Shown here: one piece after another, positions 12,001 through 27,000 of the stretch
Numbering within the stretch: the first letter of the stretch is position 1
How the letters are laid out: each line of letters starts with the position of its first letter
Assembly (NCBI GenBank): GCA_025267735.1
Contig: CM046299.1
Coordinates: 26,562,468 to 26,626,467, forward strand
From: Mactra quadrangularis
Lineage: Eukaryota > Mollusca > Bivalvia > Venerida > Mactridae
Length of the DNA stretch: 64,000 nucleotides
Direction of reading: 5' to 3'
Translations under genes and position numbers: made by a program
Notes under the pieces: generated by a model
Databases searched by the model: none
What the model was told of the DNA's origin: nothing
What the model saw: only the letters and a program-made list of their open reading frames with translations

Positions 12001-15000
12001 TAAAGTTCAAGATGTAGTGGGCACATTTATTTTGAAGTTATGAAAAAAGAACCAACTTCCTCTTGTACTGAAACAAATAATTATTGAATAGGAATGAATT
12101 TAAAGACATTAAAAAAACAATGAACAATATTTTTCAGGATACAAGCAAATAAAGAAAAGACTACGGAAAATCACTCAGTTTATTTATTTAAAACATATCA
12201 TTAATGATAGTTTTTTTTAAGTTACGCCACTTTAAAAAAATTCTAAGCTTTTACCAGTTAAGATATATTTTATATTTATATGTATTGAGATATACATGGT
12301 TCTTCCCAATATCAAGAGACTTATATAGCCTTCATCCCAGTAAAACAATAATTGCTATGATGGCATTCATGAAGGCTATTAAAAGTTTATATGCAGTACT
12401 GCGAATTTGTATTTATAGACACATGACTCTTCCTACTTTCTCAACAGGTTTTTTTTATTCCCATTTCATCATTTATGTTAAATTTGACACGAATAGCCTC
12501 ATGGTTCAAACTTAAACATTGAATACATTTGTGATACGTGGTTGTTTGAGATGTAGACCTGACAAATAAACATATCTCAGAATTTTGCAATTTCCATGCC
12601 AACGAAAGTAACTAAATTTTTAAAAAAATCCATACATTTCCATTAATATCTTAAAAATTATATCAGCTAACACAGTTTTAATGGAAAAAATGAATTCTGC
12701 ATGAAAAAATACATAGGCATGCTAAATTTTAGGAAAATTCATGGAATAATAAGAGTGTAGTACATTTTTTACCAAAAAATTGTCAGTAAAAAGTTCCGTG
12801 ATAAGCCTTTTGGCTTACTATATGCGTAATGGGAAGAAATTCTAGTGTTGGGGCGCATTTTTCACCCCTTAAAAATGGCATAACTTTAGTTCTAGAAGAG
12901 ATATACTTACAATTTAAACTGTTCTACAAAGCTTTCATCAAGAGCTTTTCAATGATATAACTTACAATACTATCTGACAAAAAATAAACTTGGTCTGGGG
13001 TTGCTAGTTTTACAGTAGGTTAACAGAAATAAATACTCTTACAGTATAAACAAACAGCAAATCATTCACAAACACTAAAAAACATGTAAAATTTTTCTCA
13101 GTTTAGAGCTTATTTCATAACACTGGACCAAACTGATAAAGTCTTATTGTATGGCACAGAACTGTGCGTGCACTGCATCTCAAGAAATCTTAGTAACAGC
13201 AGCTGGCAAACACAGCCATTTGGAAAATGAAAATCATTGTGATTTTTTATAATTTTTGATATTCATTTTATTTTTTTATGAATTCATTTGATTGCTTGTA
13301 AGCCGATATGCACAGTTTTTCTTAGAAAACAAGTTCTTTGATATTTTATATTTCCGCCGTACAATTAGTTCTATTTTTATTTTTGAAATACAATGATCAT
13401 GTGATTGTCTTATGTTACATTATAACTGCGTTGTAATCTGCGTTTGATTTTTAAACTGCAACGGATATAAAATAAAAAAGGTATTTACTACAGATGCACT
13501 TGTTTTCATTTAACAAACACAATAATAAGCCCCAGCAAACTTTAAAACAGAACAAAATCATGTTCAGGAACCAGGCCTAGGGAGCCGCCGATGTACAGCA
13601 CTTGTCCTCATACAGGTGAACTTAAAGAGTGATGGCTAAAAACCTGTAGTTTAATCAGTAAAACTTACAGGAAAAGTGCTGGAAACCAGCTACCAGGACT
13701 TGAATTCCATAAAATTTTACAGGATTTTTTTACAGAGTAAATATCAATAAAGTTAAACAAATATACCATTTCTGCCTAAGTACCAAAATGTTGCTTCATG
13801 GATTTCAACAATATTTTGTTTACACGTATAGTCCATTTTTTCTAAACTGTCAAAGTTTGAATAATTTCACGGTGAATGATTACACACTTATATCTCAATA
13901 TCATGAGTGTTAGACAAAGAGCACGAAGTCACCGTGAAATTGTTCATGTTTTGAAAGTAGAGAAAAAACGAACTATATTATTTGACAACATTAAACATGC
14001 ACTGTATGCATAGTCGCGAATTTCCGTATGAAATCTCCATAAATACACGAATGTATCACTTTAAGTTTTAGTAGTAGAATTCAAAGAGGCATCTAAGGAC
14101 TTAGTGTAGTTTAGTCTCACAATCAAGAGGTTACAGGTTCGACCCCACATCAAACCTTTTTTGCAATTTAAACATAATCGGTACATGCTTTACAAATACT
14201 TGTTAACACGACGGCGCACGGATTCCATGATTTTTAAAAAACCTGAGCGACAGAGTATTACACACATAATGGGCGTTTTCATGTATGAAAGTCCTCCAGT
14301 CTTTAACCATGTCACAAATTTATTATAAAATATAAATAAAGAAAAATGTATGATAATAACGAGACAAAAATGTCGTTAAATGATATATAATTAATATTCA
14401 GTCAATTAGTAAAAGTAATAAGTAAGTCATAGTGTTCCTACTATGTTACTGGTGTTTGCGAAATTACAAAAATATCAACCTGTGCGGGAATCGAACCCGG
14501 GGTGTTTCAACTGACAAGTCAGTACTTTACATCTGCACCACAAACCGTTTGATATAATACAATCGTTACATTTCATCCATATTTTGTATTGTCACTAATT
14601 AAAGCAACGAAACTTGACGAATGTATACGAACTATGCCGCAAATCGATACGGAAACTAATAAAGTGCATGTTTAATGTTGTCAAATAATACATGTATATT
14701 AGACAATATAACGTTTGTAAACATAAGAAGTATACATTTATACATGAATCTCAACACTACAGCCTTTAAACAAAACTGTCTCATACATCATTACAAGTTA
14801 TAAAGTCAATGAAAACAAATGTTGCACTTAAAGCTTCGACTTCAGAGACATAAAACCTAAACATCAAAATATTCGTGATTCCAACTAAAATACATATTGG
14901 CAACAATTCTATGGTTTCACGAGGTACAGGCGTATAACAGAGCCAACAAAGATTATAAGAATTATGTTTCTCTCCATGCAATCTACAACAAACTATTGTA

Positions 15001-18000
15001 TAAGACTCTACATAATCTGTCTACATATATATGAATGCTGTCAATATATATTGTATTAATTCTAAAACTCAGTATGGAACCTATTATATAAAGTATAGAG
15101 GATTTAAGAATAGTCAAAAGCTGAAAGCAGGAATAGGGATGTTGTACATACAATAATGAATAGGGCTGTGGATCCTCGAGCTAGTGGCGATCCGAATCGA
15201 ACCACAATTCATATGTAGCCATTCACGAATCTAACCACATGTTCATGTAGAAGCATAAAGCAATTTATGTTATAACAAATGCAAGTGAATAATTACAGAA
15301 GCTTTTACTACATGGAAAACCATGTTCTCCAAACATTTCTATTACCAGACGTTTTATGGGCATTTTCAGTGCTAACATTTTTGTTTCAATGTGTATATAT
15401 CGAAATTTTGACACAAGATTATAGTCCAATCCCTACATAAAATAAAATTTTCATAAGAGATGAGGCTCGTTTTCAGAGTTATTTAAGCTAAAAATATTTT
15501 TTCATTTTTTCCAAAAATAAATTGTGATCCAACGATTTTGGATGTGACAAATATTCGTACTCGAATTTCTGGGCGAGATTGCAAATATCCGAGTACTCGG
15601 TTACTGGCAGCAGCCCTTAAATGAATGACAAGCTATGTTTACTTTATGCTATTGCTTTAGTGATCCCCTTAACCCACTAGCTCAAGTTCCAGGACTTTCT
15701 GTCAGTTGAATCAGGCTATTAAAATGACCTAATTATATCAATTATGCATGTACCCTGAGTGGTATATCCATGGGCCATTGATAGTTTTGCCCATTACTAA
15801 AAAACATATTTTTAATAATAAAGCCCCTTAGTGATTGGCAGCTTAAGAAAATTTAAGGGTTTCCTTATCTGAATTTTGATCATGAATTTGTCCTAAAACT
15901 TGTTGCAGCCTATTGTTAATTAAACCAAAGCAGCTATCAGATAATAAAGCCAGGCTAGATGAAGTTTACATGAACTACCTGTACTTCAAATTGGAATACC
16001 ATCATTTATACCTATTCTAGTTTACTTCAATCCCTCCCCCTCACTCCTGTTGGGATATTTTTTTATACAACTTTTATAAGTAAGAGTAATTTCCCAGGTA
16101 AAACATACATTGTACATTACAAAAATATATCAGCAGTTCTCATTCTCTGAATTTTTGAAAAAACCTGAATGCCAGAACAAATATACCAGAGTATTTTATT
16201 CTAATTTACCAGCAGGTGCTTTATCCAGAAAGTGATAGGAGAATATATCTATTTACAAAATAAACCCAGCAATTGTATATCTTGAACTATTCATTGACAA
16301 GAACATATTTGTACCAGTATTTCCTAATGTATTTTTTTCGGCGTAGCTGTCTAAGCTGGATTTTGACCTACATTTCTGTATAATGACGTCTGTCTGGGGA
16401 TTTCGGAAATCCGCCGTTCTATTGGATGATCTTATAAGCACTGAAAATGACGTACGGGGGAAACAGAGAAAATCCCCTCTTCGATTGGATGGCCCTGACA
16501 CGCGCGAAGAAATAAAGGCCACACTATTGTAATGCAGTGTTTTACGAAATTTTGCTTCGTTCGTAGATTATTTTTTTTTGGGGTAGACTTCTATTGCTTT
16601 CCAAAGTGTTTTTTTATATTGTAACAATAAAAAGTTACGTGTCAAACACAATATTTTATGGGTAAAATGAATTACGTCTCCAGATGTGAACCGGTTTCTA
16701 GTAAAAAGTCTGACATATTACCCAATAATTACATTGGAACCCCTCTATTAAGACCACTGACCGTTCTTTTAAAAAGTGGTCTTATTAGCGGGGTGGTCTT
16801 ATTAGCGGATAAATTGGTCTAGCATAATTCATAGTACAAATATTGTCTGACATATACTTTGTTAACTTAAAACAAGGACCCTTTATAACATGTTATATAG
16901 AGTCCTTGCTTAAAGAACCATTTGAAAGCATAGTGGGTGTAATGAGGTTAGTGGGTGTAATAAGCTTTTACTAATTAGTCATTATCAAGAGAACAGTTTT
17001 CACATTGCATAAGATTTTCAAATTTTATCATGAAAAATTATATTTATGAAAAGTAATTGAGTTCAACTTCGTTATTATTCAACAGTATATAATGCGTGTA
17101 TCGGCGATCACGTACGGGAACGGTCAAAATGAATAATATAGCCTACCGGACCGTATAACGGACTTTATTCGGTACTGACGCTCTCTAATCGTAATCACTC
17201 GGCTATTTCCGTAGACCGAAAAAAACAATAGAGTTTATATTAGACCAGTAACAAATATTTGATCTTTCCGTCGAATTTATTCTCAAGATCTTCCATTTCG
17301 GATTTGCTATTCGCAGAACACTAAAACTTGTACCTCATTAACAATTTAACATTAAAAATGTATTTGTATCACGTGACGCGACTACTTTCGTTTTCGAGTA
17401 ATTTTGTTGTTTTATCAAATATTTTCAATAAATTCAATTTAAATGGTCTGTATTGGATAGGAAAATGACCCCTAGATTATGCAAGTGTCACATTGTTAGT
17501 TAAACAGGCGTGTTAATATCCCTTTATTTATTAGTTATCTAACAGATTGACATCCTTTGTTTTCAAACAATGGGTGCAGCGTATTATCTACACAGGTGTG
17601 AAAAACATATACCATAGTCAGACTGCTGGTCGCTCGCCGAATATTTCGCGAATTTTAAGTGGTCTTTTTAGCGGGGTCAAAATGCGCGCATTTAAAGCGT
17701 TTTGTCAGCAAGAAGTGGTCGTATTACGGAGTAGCGGGGTGGTCCTAATTTCGGGGTTAAAGACGATTAAATAAAGAGCAAAAAATTCCGTTCTTTTCAA
17801 AACCGGTCTTTTAAGCGGGGTGGTCCTTGAATCGGGGTGGTCTTTAAGCGAGGTTCCAGTGTATTTCCCAATTACCTATTTTCGTCAAGTTTCGTTTTTG
17901 CTATTTTTAGAAATTTTCACCACGTGACGTGGGTTTTTCCAGATGTCATAGGGTAACGCATTTTCCGAAAATGGTGAAACCAGACGCTCTACAGCGTGAT

Positions 18001-21000
18001 CGTAGTTAGTTATCGTAAAAATAATGGTTTATCGACATAAAAACAATGAAAAGCCGTAGTGGATCATAATATTTTTGTTGATTCTGTTTGTACAGGTGTA
18101 AAATACATTTTTTTTCATCTTTTTTGCGATGTAAATTGGGTATGACTGAAACACGAAATGGAGATTTTGAGGCGAAATGGACGAAATGGAGAATTTGGGG
18201 CAAAATGGGGTTTTGATTGTTTAATCTATTTTGTGTACTGAAAATGAACAAAGGTAAAATAAACTACACAAATATCGATAAACTGGAAAGAATGTTTAAC
18301 TTATATTGATTTATTGCCGAATTCCCACAAATAATCGTACCAAAGTCAGCATATAAAGACAAAATCGTTGCACATTTTCTGTTTTTAATATCATCATATT
18401 CTAATTATAAAAAAAAACAATACAATAAACAGCATAATTTGAAAGCTAAGGCACATAATATGCCAACATTACTAACTCTAGTGTCCAACTGTTAGTGCAA
18501 AAAACGACAACAGCAGAAAACATAGCTGGTACAAGTTTAATCCCCAAATAGTCCCCTCAAGCTTGCCAAAAAGCAATGGAGAGAAGGTTTTTGTATGATA
18601 ATGCAGAGTTTAACATACATTTTCCATCTCAAATACCAATTTTAGATGATATATTTGTATAAAGTAGTATTATTTGTAATTGACCATTTTGACGTTATTT
18701 TTCTCTATAAAATCTCTTGCAGTTTCAGTACAGTAATCTAATACAAATTCTTATAAAAAAATTTTAGAAACGGTAAAATTTCTTAAATTTTTCATTATAT
18801 GGGCAGTTAATACTGCAGAAAATTTTAAAACTAGTTGCATGTGTCTAACTAACTTCTAACTTGTGATATTTGCTTTTAAAGATAGGGTAAATTTTTTAAC
18901 ATTCTCAAAAACTCGGATTTTTGCTTGGGGTACATGTAAGCAAATCTCTGTATTTTTATATGTATTTGTCCAAAGTGTAACCTGGTTGCTCTGATTTGTC
19001 ATTACATGACTGTATAACAAGAAAATGGATTAAAACTTGGAAATAAAACAGCAGAATTTGAAAAAAAAGTTCTTTCACTTTTTGTCCCAGCACAATTTAC
19101 GGTCTTTCTGAAAATGAAGTGTCACGTTATAAAAATGCACATAAGTTACAAACGGTAAATTTCTTTAAAATTTCAGCATTCAATGTCTTTAATAGTATAG
19201 ATTCAAGAAACAATATCAGTATAAGAATTGTGGAAGGTCACTATTACAGTTCCAGAACCTTAAGAATAAATTCATAATTTTTGTTTTGTAGCATTAATGA
19301 ATAGGTTTTCACAATGCAATTCTCAAAAATCTTCTTGTCTGAAACTACAAGGCCTAGAGCTTTCATATTTGGTATATAACATCATCTAGAGGTCCTCCAT
19401 CACAGTTGTTCAAATTATGCCCCTGGGTCAAAATTGACCCCACCCCATGAATCACAATATTACATTGAATTATATAAGGAAAAGTTCAAACAACATCTTC
19501 TCTTGAACCGCTTATGATAATTTGCCCAAACTCAACAGGAATGGTCCGTGGGTGGTTCCCTACCAAAATTGTTCAAATAGGTCTGATCGGTTGGATAAGT
19601 AGGTCACTGGGTCAAAAAATAGGTTTTAACATTAGTGGTCCTCTGTAAATGGCTCTTCTGTGACCTTTGACCTTTTCCTCAGGTGAGCACACAGGGCCCT
19701 TTGGGCCCTCTTGTTTTTAAATCGACGCCGTTTGTCTTTTTTAAAGACATTTCTTGTTTAAGTCGTATTCAACAAATATCTAGGTCATATATACAACGGC
19801 CAGCTCTTCCTACTACAGGACACTTTTCTATCACTAGTATTAACTTACCCTACCACAAGGCCAAAAACTCATGTATAGGGTATGACCTACCGCGACCAGG
19901 CTCGAACCCTCTCCGGATTCGAAGTCATACATGATGTCCACAGCGCCACAACCGCAGCTAATGTATTTTTAATTGATTTGTACAATTATTGTATCTCTCA
20001 GTACCTGAGTCAATGCCCTTCTCCTCTAGTAGTGATGTTGAATGACAATGTTAATACATTTAGCAATATCTTGTGTTTTAAGTGTGTACATACTTTTAAG
20101 AAGCTATTTTTAAAATTGGATTTAACGCCATATCAGGTCATTTTACTGCGTCCAACGCACCTAACCTAGCTTTCCTGGACCCTTGTCTATAACCAGTACT
20201 CACAACCCTTCCACAAGGCCCGAAAATTGACATTATAGTCTAAATTTAATGGAAGGGTATAACCTCCTGGGTGGGGTTTGAACCCGCACCCCCCTACGGG
20301 TCATGAGATTCCAAATCCTGGCACACTACCAACTGCGCTATCCACCTGGGTTTAAGAAGCTATTCATGGTGGCCAGTTCACATAACTGAATATGATTAGA
20401 GGTTTAAGATTAGTTAAGTGTGCATGATGCCAAAGGTATTTAAATCAGTCTCTTTTCAAGACTATCTGTGGTAAGATGTTCTTTTTGTTCTACTTTTTAC
20501 ACAAATAAATAACAACATTAACAGGGTTGAACAGGGTATGACTTTGTTCCAATAACTATGTAACACTTTTTTTAAAGTGCTTATAATTATGTAGTAATTA
20601 GGAGTTCTACAGAATTACAAGTTTGGCTTCAAAGTAGCAAATCCAAGATGATGTCTTCTTTGTTTGCTATGGTCACCTCTTAATAGCATTCCCCTATGTA
20701 TGGAGCATTTGCGATGTACAAACCGCCAATTAAGCAAATGTTTGCAAACATTCTCATTAAGGAATGCAGGGTTGAACAACTTTGAGTCTTTACCAGTAGT
20801 TTTTCCCTTATCACTGACATCCAATTATCAAACATTCAAGAGAAACTTTTCAATCAAGTCTTTGTGATAAAGCAGGAATTCATTAAATAATCTAACGAAC
20901 AATTTGCATAAGAAATTTATCTTAAATAGTGAATTTTCTAAGTTTAATGTTTAATGCCTTACATGCTAAGCAAGATCATATAACATCAAGAGTTAAGCTA

Positions 21001-24000
21001 AAATTTACATTTCTAAGATTAAATAGGAATTTACAAATTGGCTTAATAAACTATTCCTGAAGATATTTTTTTATCTAAAATTGTGCATACATTGTGTACA
21101 TAAATCTTGTACCCAGACAATTAGTTTCTCGCCATGCAAACATCAGATGTAAGAATGTACTAGCAAATCCTACTCTCAGACTATGATCATGGCTTATAAA
21201 CTGCAAAACCTATCACATCTTTGAGCACGGAAGTAATCATAAATTTATTAGAAAATAATAAATTCACATATGTTACGCATTAGTTTTTAGATAAAACAAT
21301 AATAATATCTTATCAAGTTAGCAGGAAAACTTTGATTATTTTAATAGACTCATAAATTCACCAATCAAGGGATCATATATTTCTGCCAAGAAAAACCAAC
21401 CTAAATATTGTGACTTCAACAACCTACGCCGTTATCTCAGTCGGTAGCAAGTCTAACAAAAAATCAATTAAAAAGTGAAAAAGTGCAGTTTCAAGTCTGC
21501 TTCTATATAGATGTTAAGCCGACTTGACAGTTTTTTACAAAAACCCAAGGCGCTAATCATTGAAATCCCCTACAGGCAGGTAACCTTTGCAGTACCCATT
21601 TACATCTAGGTGGGGGTGAAACATCTGTAGGTAAATTTCTTGCTCAAGGAAATAAGCAGTGCCCAACGTGTGATTTGAGCCCATTATCTCTAAAAGTCTT
21701 GATCCCTTAGCCTGTGTCCTACCACTGGACCACTCCAACGTCATTCATGGGGTCAATTCCTTGATCATGACCTACATACCAGTATGTCTGTAGAGTTTGT
21801 TTATGACATATTTCATGAACATCCTCCTGGATCTGACTACATCTGAATCAAGTAGAGCAGTTGTCAGCAACTGGCCAAGGTATGTGCTTAGTACTAGGTT
21901 AAAAGCTTGGGTCCTGATATGTACAGTATAACCTGCATTAACAGCCACCTGCTATCAGCGGTCACCTGCTGTAAGGGGCCCATCTGGCTTCCTCCCAACA
22001 AACATTCCTCTATTTTGCATCTGTCTTAAGCAGCCAACAGCTGTCTGTGGCCATAGGTCACCTATATCCTTACAAATGTATCAATTTACCTGTATTAAGT
22101 GGTCATAGCAAATTAAATTTTAGTATTAACAAAGAGTCACCATCATTGTATAATGGTCCAGAGGTATGACATCCCATCCAGTTGAGTCTTTAAACAGTCA
22201 AAATTTATCAACTAAGTGTCATAACATAAAATAAGACTTCCAATTTACAACTGAACCTTGTTAAAGTTTAAGATCACCTGCTGTAAACAGCCAATCTAGT
22301 CACTTTCCTTCACTGGCTGCTTAATGCAGGTTCAACTGTAGATCATTCAATTTATTTATTTATTTATACTAGGTTTAACGCCATGTCAACACATTTTGGT
22401 TATTTTACAGCATCCAGCACACCAAACCTAGCTTTCCTGGAATCTCATCTATAGCCAGTACTCACCTACCCTTCCACAAGGCTAGAAACTTCTCCATATA
22501 CTTTATTAATGGAGGAAAATTGACATTATTGTCAAATTTTCATTGAAGGGTATGACCTGATTCAAAAGGATTCGAACCTGTACCCCCTTCTGGACATGAG
22601 ATTCCAAATCACGGCGCCCTACCAACTGTGCTAACAACCCAGGTAAGTTTTTTTGAAGGATTGTAAAAAGAACAATTGATGGCAAAGATTATAGGACAGC
22701 AATCAAGTTAGAATCCTAGATGGCTTCCAATTCTTTAAACAAATCATTTAGTGGTGTTAAATTAAATAAAATTTTAGCAAAAAAAGAACTAAAACAAGAA
22801 ATGTAATGTGGAAACCACATTTAAGCTGGATTTAAAAACTTTAACGCAAAAATTACAAAGGGAAATAATGCATAATATTAATAAAGCCAGGTAGAGTTGT
22901 GGTTACTGTCTAATTCTGTTCATCACATGGTAAGTTATCATTGTATGAAGTTTCATAAAGATCTAACAATAACTGGCAGAAATAGATGGTAAAGAGAAAC
23001 TTTAACGCTATTGAAAGCGACACTGTATCCACCCTCGTCTGGGTTTCGCCTAACTATAACTCTAATTTTTTCGTTGAAAAAAAGGCTAACAAGTAAATCT
23101 GTGAGCTAATGCTCACTAGTGATACCCCCGCAAAAATCTAAAAATATGCGACAAACAGAAAGTAGATGAGCAAGGAGCATGAAATCGCTTTACACCACAT
23201 GGGACTATGGGATGAAGCAATATGCAAAGTATTAGGCTGCTGCATGTTATAGTTGCTGAGAAAACTGCGACGGAAATTTTGTAACGGATGGACAGACGGA
23301 CGGACGGACGCACGCACGGACAAGGGTAAAACAGTATACCCCCCTCTTCTTCGAAGCGGGGGTATAACAATGTAGCAATGAATAGCTTGTACTAATGACT
23401 TAAATAGATTAAATTAAAAACGAGTTATAGTTTAAGGAAATGACTTCAGTTGATAATGTCATTAAACTTGAGTACAAGAAAGTCATGTGGAAACCACATT
23501 AAATATGAATTTTATCCTAATGGAGTAAAGTCTGTCTTGAGCTAAGGGTCATGTCTCAACAAGGGACACCTGTGGACAACATACACTTCAATCCCCCACC
23601 CCCCCCCCCCATGAAAATGCTCTTTAAAATTCTTTTGGACAGCAGTCACACATGTTGTCCATGGACAATGAACACTCATATAATTTGTCTCCCAAATCCA
23701 TAAAATTACTTAACACAAAGTAATTACAAGTAGTTTCACAGCTAACATACACTTTTAAAACAAACCATCAATTATGTTCTTATGTACTATAAATATTAAA
23801 TAACAATAGTAAACAAAATGTGTCTGCAAACATTTTACAATAAAAATGAGAGAAAATATGGAAAAACACCGCATGTGTAATGAAAATTATTGACTCAAAT
23901 GCACGTCTTCATTATGTTTTTGAACATCTGTAAAAATGTGGGATAGTATATTACACTGTATTTTTTTATATTCACCACGTGATAAAACTTAGATTCTTCA

Positions 24001-27000
24001 TAGACAACTTCCTTATTTCGTTACCGTATATAAACTCTCCCTTATCCACTAATTATTGATTTGGTTGTAAAGTTTTGCAGTTTGATTTGACAATCAACTC
24101 AAATTCAAAAAATAAATTGAAATATATTTTCTGTCTTTCGAATTTTATCACCAAAATAGGATGTCTTCGTGTGGTAATTTTATGTGGGTAAGTCTAATGA
24201 TTCTTTTAAAAATTAATGTAATAATGTTACCTAGATTTTAATGCAGTCTTGTATTAAACAAAGCTACTTGAATTTAAAGAAACAGGGTTTTTTCAGGGGT
24301 TTTGGGGAAAAAGGCCCCAGCCCAAATTGGGAATTTTTTACGCTAATTTGGGAAAAATTATTGACAAATCAACCCAATATAGAACTTTCATCATTAATTT
24401 TTCTGTATTAAATCTTTATATGCCTTGCTTTGGTGACTCTGAAAGTGTTGCAGTGCTATAAAAGAGTTTGTGCTGACAGTTCAATGAGGCATTCAAATCA
24501 AATTCTCATGTATTTATTATTTTTACATGATAAAATCTTGTGATTTCTTTTGTGACATCTGGTTCAAAGGGAATTATTTAACACGATTGGGAATTTTTTT
24601 CTTGAAATTGGGAAAAATGGTCATTATTTGGCATTGGGAACGGGGCCCATATTCGGCCCCGTGAGATAGGTTGAAAAGGCCCTGAGAAATAAAGTTTTTT
24701 GTTTTGAGTAGGCTGTAGATCATCAACAGAACCAAGTTAGGAAGTATGTAAAAGAGCCATCCAAAAAGAACATTACAGTCTTGTAAAAAAAAACTATTTT
24801 TTACTAATAGAATTGAATCTTATTTTCAGATGTACATATTTCACTTAATCTCTGTAAACAGATATCCAGTAGACCATTGTCGTACAGGATCTCTAAGGTT
24901 TGCATGGAGGGTCACATCGAGATTACCTTTGTGTCTTCCAGTCAATGCGTAGCTTTCATCTAGACAAAACAAAAGATAGATAGCATTTTGATTTCATAAT
25001 TTCAATTTTTAAACCAAGGTTTGCCAGCTAACTTGACAGCGGAATTATTCACAGTTTGCGATTGGACAGCTCATTTCAAATTGTGTGATGTAGACGATGT
25101 AGATAAGTTACTAAACATAACAATTTTGCCATGAATATTTTAATGAGAAAAGGTCACCTGAGCGTGACCCTCAAGAAAACTGCCAGTCTCATCTAAATCA
25201 GTGGTTATACAGGCCAGTGGAAAATTTTAGATGGGGATATAATCAGATTGACACATTATGTTAGTTAAAATATATCATATCATTTAAAAAGGAGTAATAA
25301 ATTCTTTATACAATTCTATTACATATAATATATTGATATTAACAAAAATACAAACATTTTGTTTTTTTGTTTCTCAAGTATAAATTAAAAATTTAAAACA
25401 AATCACACATTTACAAAAGTGAAAAGGTAATTATAGATGGCGTGCAATTCAGGGGTTTTAACTCATTTCATACTTGCACTTAAGCATTACGTTCACTTGA
25501 TACACAACTTGACCAAGTTATTCCCTAGGTGAATTGTCTTTCAGAAAATGCCAGCTGAAACCAAATCTCAGTTATCATGGGCAATGCTAGGGTAGAGCAA
25601 AAGGCCAAAATATGCAAATTTAGCTCTTTTTACATCCTTTTCAACCCAAAGTTTGCATTTCATTCAGTTCTGTTGTTCCAAAATGAGGTTTGAATCAGGG
25701 TTGGGTTTTTGCCGGCAAAAATGACTTTTTTTCTTTTCCACTGGCAAAAACTGGTAAAAACCGGCAATAACTGGAAAAAAACGGCAAAAATGGAAAAAAC
25801 TCCAAAATCATGAAAATGACTTTGTTTTGCTTAATGTTGTGCTTGTATCACACACTTAGTCAGTGCAAATACTATTATGATTGTTATTTGTTTATGGTTT
25901 GCTCTCAACTTCTGAATATTGGTACAATTTTGAATGGAAAAAAAATATGAAAAATTTGTCCATAATATAAATCTTGGGGATGAATCTAGGACCCCTCTCA
26001 TTGGCATCCAGAGGCATCTCATGATCTGTCAAATGTCAGTCTTTAACTATATTTCAAATTGAGACAAATTCTTTAACTGTGAATAAAAATGGAATGTTCA
26101 TATAAATAGGGACCTCGTGTCATCAAATTATGCATCTTATGATATAAAATACTATGTATGTAAAGTGAAATGTATATCTGTCATAAAGATGTGTCAATTG
26201 TGAATTTGTGGGAAGGTCTGTAGTTGATTACTATATGGGCACAAATATCATATTCAACATTAAAGTAATTAGTAATTTCAATATGTTTAAAAAATATAAT
26301 CATTCCACTATAAATTCTAAGAAACTTGTTATTTTCCAGTTTTAGCCACCCCCTTTTTCTAATTTTTTTCCACCAGAGGCAAAAACTTCCAAACTGGCGC
26401 AAAAATATATTCTTAATTACTGTATCATTCAATTTCTTTTGAATTAAAGTAATTAGCATTTTTTTTATCAATATTATGAAAATATTTACTTTAAATGTAA
26501 GAAATTTAGTTTTTTCCCAGTTTTTTGCCACCCTATTTTTTCCTTTCAGTTTTTTCCAAAGGCAAAAACTTCTAACCCTGGACACAAGCTCGACTGTTAT
26601 AAATGTTTATTAATGTATCAGTCAATTTTACACTCAATATGATAGTGATTAGCACATTCAATCAGTTTTAAGTACAAATTTATAAATTCTCCTTAAATTT
26701 GAGATACAAGTATTTAGTTTTTCCCAGTTTTCTCTTATTTTTTCCACTATATATTTCCTTGCATTTTTCCAACGGAAAAAAACTCCAACCCCAGACACAA
26801 ATATGATTATTATGTATTGTTTAATAATAATTTCAGTATCAGTCAAATTTTACACTTATTGTTAAAGTTACTAGCCTTGTCAATCAGTTTAAAACACAAA
26901 TTTATAAATATATCCTTCTAATTTTGAGAAATTTAGTTTTTGCCACCCTATTTTTTCCTTGCCGTTTTTTTTCGGTTTTTACCATGGTTTTTTCCACCAT

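Larger units (their letters stand above)
13976..14690. mobile_element. TIR element with two convergent tRNA-like Pol III units, copy 1
   Basis: The 28-bp ends TATTATTTGACAACATTAAA-CATGCACT (13976-14003) and the inverse at 14663-14690 match exactly. The plus unit has a B box GGTTCGACCCC at 14136-14146 followed by a T run (about 14156-14161). The minus unit has a B box GGTTCGATTCC (14487-14497 reversed) followed by T5. The plus unit's A box is decayed. The same element at 37318-38040 is better preserved. Confidence 0.85.

Noticed and set aside
16253..16522. 89-codon reverse frame in a CG-richer block
   Set aside because: No motif, no splice borders and no polyadenylation signal; kept only as an unassigned block.
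20615..20824. 69-codon reverse frame opposite the LINE-like remnant
   Set aside because: The plus strand shows the reverse transcriptase C-terminal pattern; the reverse frame is a shadow.
26181..26585. 134-codon reverse open frame
   Set aside because: It follows tandem units of the 25696-27023 element; the Lys/Ile/Phe-rich content reflects AT-rich repeats.
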